Part shown: piece by piece, positions 51,641 to 60,567 of the stretch
Layout of the letters: each line of letters starts with the position of its first letter
How positions within the stretch are numbered: position 1 is the first letter of the stretch
Assembly: GCF_035593985.1 (NCBI RefSeq)
Contig: NZ_CP141587.1
Location: 186,001-250,000 of the forward strand
Direction of reading: 5' to 3'
Length of the DNA: 64,000 bases
Origin: Sphingomonas sp. LY29
GTDB taxonomy: Bacteria > Pseudomonadota > Alphaproteobacteria > Sphingomonadales > Sphingomonadaceae
Program-made: the position numbers and the translations under genes
Notes under the pieces: generated by a model
Databases searched by the model: none
Told to the model about the DNA's origin: nothing
What the model saw: only the letters and a program-made list of their open reading frames with translations

Positions 51641-51717
51641 TGGTCGGGGAGATAGGATTCGAACCTACGGCCCCCTGGTCCCAAACCAGGTGCGCTACCA
51701 GACTGCGCCACTCCCCG
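51641..51717 (-). tRNA. tRNA-Pro (anticodon TGG), CCA encoded
   Basis: On the minus strand from 51717 the acceptor CGGGGAG pairs with CTCCCCG. The D-arm has GTGGCGCAGTCTGGTAGCGC and the anticodon stem-loop is CCTGG-TTTGGGA-CCAGG, giving the TGG anticodon. The T-arm is GTAGG-TTCGAAT-CCTAT, and A-CCA ends it at 51641. All arms pair, with one G-T in the T stem. Confidence 0.97.
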
Positions 51718-51857
51718 ACGCGCCACGCGCCTAACAACAAAGCGCGGCGACGGGAACCCGTAATCCCGACGACCTTCGCAATTCATTCAAGTCGAGGCGC
51801 GAAGGGCAGCGTCACTTCCGGTTCGAGAAGCGACGCCACCGGAACGCATGTCTTAAC

Positions 51858-52127
51858 CTAGTTGGCGTTCGCCGTGGCGCGCTCGCCATCGGTGTCGACA
51901 TCGACATCAATGCTGACGTTGTCGACCTTGTCCTCCACCTTGTCGGCGGTCTGGGCGACGTCGTTGGCGATCTGGCCTCCAATCTGCTCGGCCTTGGCCG
52001 CGGCGGCCTCGACGCCATTTTCAGCGATGTCGGCGTTATACTGAACGCTGACCTGATCGTTCTGGTCGTCCGTGGTGACCTGGCAGGCGGCGAGCGCGAG
52101 CAGGGGCAGGGTGAACAGGATTCGCAT
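51858..52127 (-). CDS. Small putative lipoprotein
   Basis: This 89-residue protein begins MRILFTLPLLALAACQVTTD, with a lipobox (LAAC) that predicts cleavage and lipid attachment at Cys-15. The mature part is acidic, with a helical segment (EAAAAKAEQIGGQIANDVAQ) and alternating Val/Asp (VSIDVDVDTDG). Function is unknown. GGAGGAA lies just before the ATG at 52127. It follows the M28 peptidase gene by 32 bases on the same strand and may share its transcript. A TTCCGGT/ACCGGAA pair at 51816-51844 lies beyond its stop. Confidence 0.75.
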   Translation of the reverse strand: MRILFTLPLLALAACQVTTDDQNDQVSVQYNADIAENGVEAAAAKAEQIGGQIANDVAQTADKVEDKVDNVSIDVDVDTDGERATANAN

Positions 52128-52159
52128 ATATTCCTCCGTTTGGTCGTGTCTTGATGGCA

Positions 52160-53548
52160 TCAACGCCGGCGACGCGGCTTCGGCTCCTCGATACCGCCAG
52201 ACAGGATGGCGAGCACCGCGGTCCATGCGGCGACGTTCTGGCGAAGCTGGACGGGATCGACCTTGTCCAACGTGTCGTCGGGGGTGTGGTGATAGTCGAA
52301 GTAGCGGGTTCCGTCCTGGCTCAGCCCAACCCCCGGCAGGCCGTCGGCGAGCATCGGGCCGATGTCCGAACCCTCGGCCTGTTCGAACGAGCCGGTGTTG
52401 ATGCCGAGCGGCGCCAGCGCGGCGGCGATGGCGCGGGCTTCCTGACGGCGTTCGGCCCCAAGCTTGCTGTTGACCTGCCAGATGCGATCGGCGCCGAAGT
52501 CGCTTTCCATCAGCGCATAGTGCGGCTTCTTGCCGTGGCGGGCGCGGTAGTCGAGGCCGCCGAACAGGCCGACTTCCTCGGCGCCGAACCAGACGATGCG
52601 GATTGTGCGCAGCGGGCGGCCCGCGTCCATGATCCGCTTGGCGGCGGCGGCGGAAATGGCGACGCCGGTGGCATCGTCGATCGCGCCGGTCCCAAGGTCC
52701 CAGCTGTCGAGGTGGCCGCTGACGAGGATCGGCGGAAGGCTGGGATCACGACCGGGGACCTCGGCAATGACGTTGCCCGACTGGCGGGTGCCGAGATTGC
52801 GGCTGACAAGGGTCAGGCGCATCTGAACGGGAAGACCGCGCTTCAGGATGCGCGCCATTTGCTCGGCATCGGGAACCGTCAGTGCGCCCGCGGGGATCGG
52901 CGTCGCGCCGTCGGCGAAGCTCTGCACGCCCGCATGCGGATTGCGATGATGGTCGGTGCCGATCGAGCGGATGACGATTCCGATCGCGCCCTTTTTAGAG
53001 GCGAGCGTCGGACCCTGGCGGCGCGGCGCGCCGAACTGGCCGTAGCTGGAGCCGTCCTGCGTCGGCATCATGCGATGGTCGATGAAGACGATCTTGCCCC
53101 GGACCGCGGAGTCGGGCGCGGCGCGCAAGGCGTCGATGCTGTCGAAAGCAACGATTTCACCGGTAATTCCCTGCGGCCCGGTCGAAGCGCTGTTGCCGAG
53201 TGCGGCGACGACCATCTTCTGGGGGAAGGGCGAAAGTATCTCGGCGCTTTCGAAGCCGCGTTCCCACACCGGCATGTCGAAGGTTTCGACCCGGACGTTC
53301 GAGAAGCCCATCGCGCGGAGCTTGCGGACCGACCAATCGCGGGCGCGGGCTTCGGCTTCGGTCCCTGCCAGCCGCGGGCCGACTTCGGTGGTGAGGCCCT
53401 CGGTAATGTCCCACGCGTATTCATCCTTCAACGCGGCGTCGCGAAGTGCGACGACCTTTGCGTCGACCGCGACCGGCGGCAGGGGGGGAGTTTGCGCGAA
53501 GGCGGGGGTGGCGACGGCGGCGAGCAGCAGGGCTTGGAATCGGTTCAT
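52160..53548 (-). CDS. M28-family zinc peptidase, secreted
   Basis: This protein of 462 residues has a signal peptide (FQALLLAAVATPAFAQ) and a PA-type insert in its first half. The di-zinc M28 core follows, with ligands in VSGHLDSWD, GAIDDATG, FGAEEVG, LMESDFG and FDYHHTPDD. It is probably a periplasmic aminopeptidase or carboxypeptidase. Substrate specificity cannot be read directly. The ATG at 53548 is chosen because the signal peptide then starts correctly. It lies between the radical SAM gene and the lipoprotein gene on the same strand. Confidence 0.92.
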   Translation of the reverse strand: MNRFQALLLAAVATPAFAQTPPLPPVAVDAKVVALRDAALKDEYAWDITEGLTTEVGPRLAGTEAEARARDWSVRKLRAMGFSNVRVETFDMPVWERGFESAEILSPFPQKMVVAALGNSASTGPQGITGEIVAFDSIDALRAAPDSAVRGKIVFIDHRMMPTQDGSSYGQFGAPRRQGPTLASKKGAIGIVIRSIGTDHHRNPHAGVQSFADGATPIPAGALTVPDAEQMARILKRGLPVQMRLTLVSRNLGTRQSGNVIAEVPGRDPSLPPILVSGHLDSWDLGTGAIDDATGVAISAAAAKRIMDAGRPLRTIRIVWFGAEEVGLFGGLDYRARHGKKPHYALMESDFGADRIWQVNSKLGAERRQEARAIAAALAPLGINTGSFEQAEGSDIGPMLADGLPGVGLSQDGTRYFDYHHTPDDTLDKVDPVQLRQNVAAWTAVLAILSGGIEEPKPRRRR

Positions 53549-53598
53549 GGCGCGCACGCTAGCCAGCGGGGCGAGGCCTGTCACCATGGGCCTGTCAC

Positions 53599-54669
53599 CT
53601 ACAGCAATCGCAGTTGATTTCCGTGCGGCGCCTCGAAGAGGTCGGAGCGTAGCGCGAACTTGGCGCGGCCGAGGCCATGCCGCTTCATCGCCTTTTCGAA
53701 GCGGGCCTGCAGCAATTCGCCCCAGACGCCTTGACCGCGCATGCGCGTGAAGAAGCCGGGATCGTTGTCGCGGCCGCCGCGCATCGCCCGGATCGTCGCC
53801 ATGACCTTGCCTGTTCGGTCAGGGTAATGGGCGTCGAGCCAGGCGCGGAACAGCGGCGCGACCTCGTGCGGCAAGCGGACGGGAAGGCAGAAGCCGCCGC
53901 GTGCGCCAGCCTCCGCTGCCGCCTCGACGATCGCTTCGAGTTCATGGTCGGTGATGTGCGGGATGATCGGCGAGATCGAGACATAGGCCGGAACGCCGGC
54001 GTCGGTCAGTTGGCGGATCGCGGCCAGTCGCTTGCGCGATGATGGAGCGCGGGGCTCGAGCGTCGCGTGGATGGACGGGTCGAGCGAGGTCACCGAGATG
54101 GCGACCGAGGCGAGTCCGAGCCTCGCGGCGGGTGCGATAATATCGAGGTCGCGAAGGAGGCGGTCGGACTTGGTGGTGATCGTGAACGGGTGCTTCGTCT
54201 CCAGCAGCAATTCAAGCACCGACCGCGTGACCCGCCACTCGTCCTCGATCGGCTGATAGGGGTCGGTATTGGTGCCGAGCGCGATCGGCGCGACCTCGTA
54301 GCCCGGGCGCGAGAGCGCGGCATGAAGCAGCTTGGCCGCTTCGGGTTTGACGAACAGCCGGCTTTCGAAATCCACGCCGGGCGACAAATCGTGATAGGCG
54401 TGGGTCGGCCGAGCGAAGCAGTAAATGCAGCCATGCTCGCACCCGCGATACGGGTTGATCGAGCGGTCGAAGCCGATGTCGGGCGAGGAATTGCGCGTGA
54501 GGATCGATTTGGGTTTTTCGATCGTCACCGTCGTCCGACGCGGCACGATGCCGTCGAGTTGCTCGACGCTGTCGAGCCAGTCGCCATCGACGACCCGCTC
54601 CGCCACGTTGAAACGGGTGGGGGTCGGATTGCGCGATGCGCCGCGTCCGTTGATCGATTCGACCGGCAT
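53599..54669 (-). CDS. PA0069-family radical SAM protein
   Basis: This 356-residue protein has the N-terminal motif GRGASRNPTPTRF and the radical-SAM cluster CEHGCIYCFAR (about residues 78-88), with spacing CxxxCxxC. The SAM barrel continues with ITTKSDRLLRDLDII and AYVSISPIIPHI. PA0069-like proteins are related to spore photoproduct lyase. Their reaction is not established. It is on the same strand as Slt upstream and the M28 gene downstream, with gaps of 41 and 50 bases. Confidence 0.92.
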   Translation of the reverse strand: MPVESINGRGASRNPTPTRFNVAERVVDGDWLDSVEQLDGIVPRRTTVTIEKPKSILTRNSSPDIGFDRSINPYRGCEHGCIYCFARPTHAYHDLSPGVDFESRLFVKPEAAKLLHAALSRPGYEVAPIALGTNTDPYQPIEDEWRVTRSVLELLLETKHPFTITTKSDRLLRDLDIIAPAARLGLASVAISVTSLDPSIHATLEPRAPSSRKRLAAIRQLTDAGVPAYVSISPIIPHITDHELEAIVEAAAEAGARGGFCLPVRLPHEVAPLFRAWLDAHYPDRTGKVMATIRAMRGGRDNDPGFFTRMRGQGVWGELLQARFEKAMKRHGLGRAKFALRSDLFEAPHGNQLRLL

Positions 54670-54710
54670 AACCTCATGATGCGCCGGCCACTAGAACAAA
54701 GCAAGAACCG

Positions 54711-56465
54711 TCAGCGGGACTTCGCGGGAAAAGCTGGCCATTTATGTTGGGCAAGCGAGGTCAGCGTTGGCGTCTGCGTGCCAGCCAACCCTTGGATCAC
54801 CCACATATTGCGGAGGATCGTTGGCACGTAGAAACGGGTCTCCCAATAGGGAATGCTCTCCATCCACAGCAGCGGATCGCCGCGGTCGTAATAAGCCCAG
54901 CGCGACACCGGCACGGGGCCGGCGTTGTAGGCGGCTATGATCTTGGGGAGTTGCCCCTGCGTGGCGCCGTGGCGGCGGAGGAGTTCGATGAAGGCTTGGC
55001 CGTAATCGATGTTGGCGAGGGGATCCTTCAGTCCCGCCACGCTGATCGACGTGCCGCGCTGGCGCGCCGTGTCGCCCGCGGTGCCGGGGCGAACCTGCAT
55101 CAGGCCGACCGCTCCCGCAGGGCTCACAGCTTCGCTGCGGAACGTCGATTCCTGGATGATGTGGGCATAGGCAAGCGCCGGCTCGACCCGCCAGCCGTTG
55201 TAGGGCGTCCAATTGGGGGCGGGGTAGCGGTCGGCCGGATCGGATGAAGCGCCCGGCTGGCCAAAATGCGCAAGCCAGAACTGCGCGCCGGCAAGGTCCA
55301 TTCGGTCGGCGATGCGGATCAGCGCGCGGTGATCCGATGGGCTTCCGATCTTGGCTTGGTGCCGGAGCAGTTCCTCGGCTTGAGCGCGCCGACCCAGCGC
55401 AATCAATTCGCGAGCGCGGACGATGTTGGGCAGCGCCTCGACGCGGGGAAGGTCGCGCACCTCGGCTGGCTTGGGCAGGCGCCCGTCGAGCCCCAGCGTC
55501 TCGCGCGCCATCAGGCCGTAGAAGCTTTCCTGTGAGCGGGCCGCGGCCTTGAGGAGTGGAGCGACCTCGCGCGGTCGGCGGCAAGCCTGCGCCGCGCGGG
55601 CGGCCCAATAATGAGCGCCGGCCTGCGTTTCCATCTCGCGGGCCAGGCGCCCGGACTCGCGGAACGAGATGAGCGCGGCGTTGCAATCGTTCAGACGCCA
55701 TGACGCCAGCCCCGAGACCCACGCGGCCTGCGCGCTCCACTCACCGGTCGCGCCCTGACGACCATAGTCGGCCACGCGGCGGGCGTCGGCATCGCGGCCG
55801 CCGATGAAGTACATCCAGGCGACGCGATGCGCGGCCTCGGCGCGCGCCTCGAGCGAGAGGCTGCTGAAAGACTGGAGCATTAGTTGTTCGGCGCCGGTGC
55901 CGTCGTCGACCTTTACGTAGGGTTCGAGCGCGAGGCGAAGATGGTCGGCGAGGGGTTCGCCGGCGACGGGACGCGTGCGCCCCCGCCGTGGCGCGCTGCC
56001 GAGGCTGATCGTGCGCCGCGCGGTGAAGTAGGGCGGAAGTTCGATCGCGCCGCGGGTCTGCGCGAGCCGGGCGAGCTGCTCGGCCTGAGGGAGTTCGGGC
56101 GCCTGCGCGATCAGGGAAAGGACCGACGGCGCGTCGACCGCGGGCGACCCGCGCGCGGTGTAAAGCTCGGCGAGGGCGAGCGGTTTGAGCGGGTGCGCGG
56201 GAAGGGCGGCGATGCCGAGCCGTGCGCCTTCCCAATCCGCCGAATCGATCGCGGAGAAGACTCCTCGCCAATCCTTGGGAACGGGACGGACGATCACTGG
56301 CGGAGCGACTGGCAGGATCGGAGCGGGGAGGGTGATCGATGGGGTAGGCGTGGGCACCGGCTGCGTCGGCGCCGGATCGAGCGGCGCCAGCGGGTCATCG
56401 ATTTCCTGCGCGAAGGCCGGACCGGCGAGCAAGGTCGACGCCAGAAGGAAACACGCAAACTTCAT
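54711..56465 (-). CDS. Soluble lytic murein transglycosylase (Slt-like)
   Basis: This 584-residue periplasmic enzyme has a signal peptide (FACFLLASTLLAGPAFAQ), a Pro-rich linker, then a long alpha-superhelical region. The C-terminal SLT domain carries the catalytic Glu in IIQESTFRSEAVSPAGAVGL (near residue 437), followed by MQVRPGTA, IDYGQAFIELL and IIAAYNAGPVPVSRW. It cleaves peptidoglycan, forming 1,6-anhydro-MurNAc. Its ATG overlaps the stop of the glycosylase-like gene by four bases, an unexpected pairing of a DNA-repair-like enzyme with a wall enzyme. Confidence 0.93.
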   Translation of the reverse strand: MKFACFLLASTLLAGPAFAQEIDDPLAPLDPAPTQPVPTPTPSITLPAPILPVAPPVIVRPVPKDWRGVFSAIDSADWEGARLGIAALPAHPLKPLALAELYTARGSPAVDAPSVLSLIAQAPELPQAEQLARLAQTRGAIELPPYFTARRTISLGSAPRRGRTRPVAGEPLADHLRLALEPYVKVDDGTGAEQLMLQSFSSLSLEARAEAAHRVAWMYFIGGRDADARRVADYGRQGATGEWSAQAAWVSGLASWRLNDCNAALISFRESGRLAREMETQAGAHYWAARAAQACRRPREVAPLLKAAARSQESFYGLMARETLGLDGRLPKPAEVRDLPRVEALPNIVRARELIALGRRAQAEELLRHQAKIGSPSDHRALIRIADRMDLAGAQFWLAHFGQPGASSDPADRYPAPNWTPYNGWRVEPALAYAHIIQESTFRSEAVSPAGAVGLMQVRPGTAGDTARQRGTSISVAGLKDPLANIDYGQAFIELLRRHGATQGQLPKIIAAYNAGPVPVSRWAYYDRGDPLLWMESIPYWETRFYVPTILRNMWVIQGLAGTQTPTLTSLAQHKWPAFPAKSR

Positions 56466-57166
56466 CGGTCGCTCTCGCTCATCAATAACAGGAGGTCGCG
56501 CCAGGCCAGCGCCTTGTCGGAGGGGCGCTGAAGCAGCCAGCGCGGGTGGAAGGTAGCGATCGTTCGCACTCCCTCCACCTTGTGAATTCGGCCGCGCGCC
56601 CGTGCGAGCGGCTCGCCGAGAAGGGCGCGCGTCGGGGCATCACCCATCAGGATCAGGCGCTGCGGCTTGGCATGGCGAATATGGTCACGGGCGATCATGC
56701 CGCACGCATCGAGTTCGTCGCGGCCAATGCGGGCGCCGGGGGCGTGAAAGCAGGCCAGATTGGCGTGATAAGCATCCTCGGCATCGACGCCGATCGCGGC
56801 GAGCATCTTCGTTACCAGCTCAAAAGCGTCCCCACCGATCGGGCGGCGGTCGGACGCGTCGTCACCATCGGGAAGGTCCGACAAGAGCATCACCGGCGCG
56901 GATTCCGTGCCGCGCGGGGCAACGCGGACCGCGCCGGCCTGATCAAGGGGGAGACCGGGGGCGCTGTCCAACCATGCCCGGAAGGAAGCGAAATCGGCGG
57001 GCTTATCGACCTTGATCGCAACCGTTTCAGCAACGGCGGCGGCTGGATCGCCACGAAGCCATGCGCGCGGCTGCTCACCGACGGCGACATCGACGCCGGC
57101 TTCGGCCCACCAATCGAGCAAGCTGTCGATTGCCGCCCGATTGAGGATATTCGTTTCCGCGCCCAT
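56462..57166 (-). CDS. Uracil-DNA glycosylase superfamily protein, apparently lacking the iron-sulfur cysteines
   Basis: This 234-residue protein resembles family 4 uracil-DNA glycosylases in its C-terminal two thirds. It has GGDAFELVTKMLAAIGV, a LACFHAPGAR region where the family has its proline-rich loop, LILMGDAPTRALLG, and TIATFHPRWLLQRPSDKALA with the catalytic-loop HP. Family 4 enzymes carry four Cys for a 4Fe-4S cluster. I see only two Cys here, and the usual N-terminal GCxLC motif is missing. It may have changed activity. ATG 57166; overlaps slt by four bases. Confidence 0.75.
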   Translation of the reverse strand: MGAETNILNRAAIDSLLDWWAEAGVDVAVGEQPRAWLRGDPAAAVAETVAIKVDKPADFASFRAWLDSAPGLPLDQAGAVRVAPRGTESAPVMLLSDLPDGDDASDRRPIGGDAFELVTKMLAAIGVDAEDAYHANLACFHAPGARIGRDELDACGMIARDHIRHAKPQRLILMGDAPTRALLGEPLARARGRIHKVEGVRTIATFHPRWLLQRPSDKALAWRDLLLLMSESDR

Positions 57167-57293
57167 GCCGCCACCTTCCACCAAGGTTGACGGCGCGGTC
57201 AAGGAATTGGCAGGGCTGTACCGTCGGAATATCGGCGCGCGTGACGAGAGGCGCGACGAACCGGCCGCTACAGGGGACGAAAGTGAGAAGCGC

Positions 57294-58940
57294 ATGAGCG
57301 ACCGGGAATCGATGGAATATGACGTCGTCGTCGTCGGCGCCGGGGTCGCGGGCCTGTCGGCCGCAATCCGCCTGAAGCAGCTGGCAGCTGCCGAGGACCG
57401 CGAATTGTCCGTCTGCGTGCTCGAAAAGGGCAGCGAGGTCGGGGCGCATATTCTGTCCGGCGCGGTGATCGACCCGCGCGCCCTGACCGAACTCATTCCC
57501 GACTGGCAGGAGAAAGGCAGTCCGTTGACGGTCCCGGTAACCGAGAATCTACACTGGGTGCTGACGAAGAACGGCAAATATTCGCTGCCCGCGTTCCTGA
57601 TGCCGCCGTTTATGCACAACAAGGGCACCTATAGCGCGAGCCTGGGCAATCTGACGCGCTGGCTTGCGGGGCAGGCCGAGGAGCTTGGCGTCGAGATTTT
57701 CCCAGGGTTCGCCGCCGCCGAAATCCTGTTCAACGACGACGGCAGCGTCCGCGGCGTGGCGACCGGGGACATGGGCGTCGCTCGCGACGGCACGCACCGA
57801 GCCGATTACCAGCCGGGTATGGAATTGCACGCGCGCTATACCTTTTTCGCCGAGGGCGCGCGCGGCCATCTGACCAAGGAACTTACCCGCATCTTCGACC
57901 TGCGAAAGGATAGCGGACCGCAGGTTTATGGCATCGGGATCAAGGAGTTGTGGGACGTTCCTGCCGACAAGCATCGGCCCGGACGCGTGATCCACACGCA
58001 AGGCTGGCCGCTCGACGACGCGTGGGGCGGGAGCTTTCTCTATCACCAGGACAATGGCCAGGTCGCGTTGGGGTTCGTCGTCGCGCTCGACTACAAGAAT
58101 CCCTATTTGTCCCCGTTCGAGGAATTTCAGAGGTGGAAGACCCATCCCGCGATCCGCGCCGAGATCGAGGGCGGCAAACGCATCGCCTATGGCAGCCGCG
58201 CGATCAACGAAGGCGGGTGGCAGGCCATTCCCAAGCTGGCGTTCCCGGGCGGCGCGCTGGTCGGTTGCGCGGCGGGTTTTGTTAACGTGCCCCGGATCAA
58301 GGGCAGCCACACCGCGATGAAGTCGGCAATGCTGGCCGCCGAGGCGGCCTATGATGCGGTCAAGGCCGACCGTCGCCACGACGAATTGACGGCCTATGAG
58401 CCTGCCGTGCGGTCGAGCTGGATCGCCGAGGAATTGAAGACGGTTCGCAACGCGCAGCCGGCGGTCGCGCGGTGGGGCGGGACGATCGGAACGGTCTTCG
58501 CCGGCTTCGACATGTGGTTAAACACATTGAAGATCCGCACGCCATGGACGCTCAAGCATCATGCCGACCACAAGCAGATCGGGCGCAAGGAGCATTTCCA
58601 TCCGATCGCCTATCCCAAACCCGACGGGAAGCTGACCTTCGACCGCCTGTCGTCGGTGTTCCTGTCGAACACCAATCATGAGGAAGACCAGCCGATCCAT
58701 CTGACGCTGAAGGATCCGGAAGTCCCGATCCGGGTGAACCTCGCGCTCTACGACAGCCCCGAGCAGCGCTACTGCCCGGCTGGCGTCTACGAGATCGTTG
58801 AGGAAGCCGGTTCACCCAAGCTTCAGATCAACGCGCAGAATTGCGTTCACTGCAAGACGTGCGACATCAAGGACCCGACCCAAAACATCAACTGGGTCGT
58901 GCCCGAGGGCGGCGGAGGACCCAATTATCCCAATATGTAA
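57294..58940 (+). CDS. Electron transfer flavoprotein-ubiquinone oxidoreductase
   Basis: This 548-residue enzyme moves electrons from ETF to ubiquinone at the inner membrane, serving fatty and amino acid oxidation. The FAD-binding start VVVVGAGVAGLSAAIRLKQL, the central GCAAGFVNVPRIKGSHTAMK and the quinone-site region match the family. The C-terminal 4Fe-4S cluster is bound by Cys residues in RYCPAGVYEI and NCVHCKTCDIKDPTQNI. The ATG at 57294 is chosen because the upstream frame lies in a region antisense to the glycosylase gene. It heads a tightly packed five-gene run and is divergent from that gene by 127 bases. Confidence 0.96.
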   Translation: MSDRESMEYDVVVVGAGVAGLSAAIRLKQLAAAEDRELSVCVLEKGSEVGAHILSGAVIDPRALTELIPDWQEKGSPLTVPVTENLHWVLTKNGKYSLPAFLMPPFMHNKGTYSASLGNLTRWLAGQAEELGVEIFPGFAAAEILFNDDGSVRGVATGDMGVARDGTHRADYQPGMELHARYTFFAEGARGHLTKELTRIFDLRKDSGPQVYGIGIKELWDVPADKHRPGRVIHTQGWPLDDAWGGSFLYHQDNGQVALGFVVALDYKNPYLSPFEEFQRWKTHPAIRAEIEGGKRIAYGSRAINEGGWQAIPKLAFPGGALVGCAAGFVNVPRIKGSHTAMKSAMLAAEAAYDAVKADRRHDELTAYEPAVRSSWIAEELKTVRNAQPAVARWGGTIGTVFAGFDMWLNTLKIRTPWTLKHHADHKQIGRKEHFHPIAYPKPDGKLTFDRLSSVFLSNTNHEEDQPIHLTLKDPEVPIRVNLALYDSPEQRYCPAGVYEIVEEAGSPKLQINAQNCVHCKTCDIKDPTQNINWVVPEGGGGPNYPNM

Positions 58941-58947
58941 GCGCCCG

Positions 58948-60567
58948 TTGCTCGTCGCCCTGCTGATCGGCGCCGCGTCGTCCGTGAGCGCGACGCCGCT
59001 ATCGACCTACGTCGAGGCGCGGGCGGCGGAGATGAACGGCGACGAGGCACGATCGGCGCGCCTGTTCGCGGCGCTCGCTGCCGCCAACCCATCGGACTCC
59101 ACGATCGCGCGCCGTGCCATCTCGGCCGCGATCCAGTCGGGACAGAACGGGCTTGCCCTCGACCTGGCGCGAAAAATCGATCCGAAGCAGTTGCCGCTCG
59201 ACGCCCGACTCCTGCTGACCGCCGACGCGCTTCGCCGCGGCAAGACCGGCGAGGCGATCACGACGATGGAGCGCGGCGACACGTCGACGGAGACCGACCT
59301 GTTCGGCCCGTTGCTTCGAGCGTGGGATCATACCGCGCGAGGGCGTATGGACGGGGTGACCGCCTTGGCCACGCAAGGCGTACAGGGGCCGCTGGGATCG
59401 ATCGCCGACGAACATCGCGCGGCCATGCTGTTCGCGCTCCGTCGTCCCGACGAGGCGTTGCCGATCGCGCAGAAGGTCGTGGCACGGGGCGGGGGTCGCA
59501 GTTCGCGCCTGCGGGTCGCCTATGCCGACGCGCTGATCCGCGCCAAGCGCGTCGAGCAGGCGCAAGCGATGCTGGCTGGGAGCGATGCCACGCTTATCGC
59601 AGCCCGAAACCGACTGATCGCGCGACGTCCGTTGAATGCCGCGATCGATACCCCGTCGAAGGGGTTTGCCGAATTGCTGGTCGCACTGGCCGTCGATATC
59701 AGCCGCGACGAAAGCAAGTCGCTTCCGATCGCGCTCGTTCAGGTCGCTCGCCACGCCAGCCCCGACAATTACGAACCGACACTGCTGCTCGCCTTGCTTC
59801 TCGACGGCGATTCCCGGCCCGACGACGCCTTGGGCGCGCTTTGGACGATCCCAGCCGATGCCCTGCTGGCGGGCGACGCGCTCGACCTTGAAGCCAAATT
59901 GCTGAGCGACACGAAGCGCCGGGACGAAGCGCTTCGCCGCGCCCATGCTGCCGCCCAGTCGAAGCAAGCGACATCCGCCGATTATCGCCGGCTGGGTAAT
60001 GTGCTTGGCGAAATGGAGCGTCATTCCGAGGCGGCGAGCGCGTATGCGCAGGCGATCCAGCGTAGCGGGGCAGAAGGGCAAAGCGACGACCTGTGGACGC
60101 TTCATCTGCTTCGCGCCGCCAGCCTCGAGCAAGCGGGGAATTGGTCCGAGGCCAAAGCGGCGCTGGAAACGGCAATGCGGATCGAGCCCGACAATGCCGT
60201 GCTGCTCAACTTCCTCGGCTATGGGAAGCTTGAGCGCGGCGAGGACCTCGACGCTGCCGAGGCGATGATCCGCAAGGCGAGCGCGCTTCGTCCGAACGAC
60301 GCGTCGATCACGGACTCGCTTGGCTGGGCGCTCTACAAGCGCGGGCGACTGCCGGAAGCGGTCGAGACGCTGACCCGGGCGGCGGCGGGCGATCCGACGC
60401 AGGGTGAAATCCACGAGCATCTGGGCGATGCCCTGTTCGCGTCGGGCCGCCGGATCGAGGCGCGCTTCTCCTGGGAGGCGGCGCTGCTGGTGTCCGAGGA
60501 TAAGGCCAAGGCGCGACTTCGCCAGAAAATCGCTTCGGGCCTGGATCGCGCCACGGCGGCGCCGTGA
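58948..60567 (+). CDS. Secreted or membrane-anchored TPR protein
   Basis: This protein of about 539 residues is an array of tetratricopeptide repeats. Examples are AASAYAQAIQRSG, EAKAALETAMRIEPDNAVLL, NFLGYGKLERGEDLDAAEAM and LGDALFASGRRIEARFSWEA. It begins with a hydrophobic signal segment (LLVALLIGAASSVSA). The TTG at 58948 is the first standard start, but the basic residues that normally open a signal peptide (Lys-Arg) are encoded just upstream in the same frame, so a non-standard start near 58933 is possible. The partner is unknown. Its stop overlaps the ispE GTG as GTGA. Confidence 0.8.
   Translation: MLVALLIGAASSVSATPLSTYVEARAAEMNGDEARSARLFAALAAANPSDSTIARRAISAAIQSGQNGLALDLARKIDPKQLPLDARLLLTADALRRGKTGEAITTMERGDTSTETDLFGPLLRAWDHTARGRMDGVTALATQGVQGPLGSIADEHRAAMLFALRRPDEALPIAQKVVARGGGRSSRLRVAYADALIRAKRVEQAQAMLAGSDATLIAARNRLIARRPLNAAIDTPSKGFAELLVALAVDISRDESKSLPIALVQVARHASPDNYEPTLLLALLLDGDSRPDDALGALWTIPADALLAGDALDLEAKLLSDTKRRDEALRRAHAAAQSKQATSADYRRLGNVLGEMERHSEAASAYAQAIQRSGAEGQSDDLWTLHLLRAASLEQAGNWSEAKAALETAMRIEPDNAVLLNFLGYGKLERGEDLDAAEAMIRKASALRPNDASITDSLGWALYKRGRLPEAVETLTRAAAGDPTQGEIHEHLGDALFASGRRIEARFSWEAALLVSEDKAKARLRQKIASGLDRATAAP

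Noticed and set aside
52151..53617. 488-codon plus-strand frame over the M28 peptidase gene
   Set aside because: The minus-strand peptidase has a signal peptide and all zinc ligands; the plus-strand product has no fold-like pattern.
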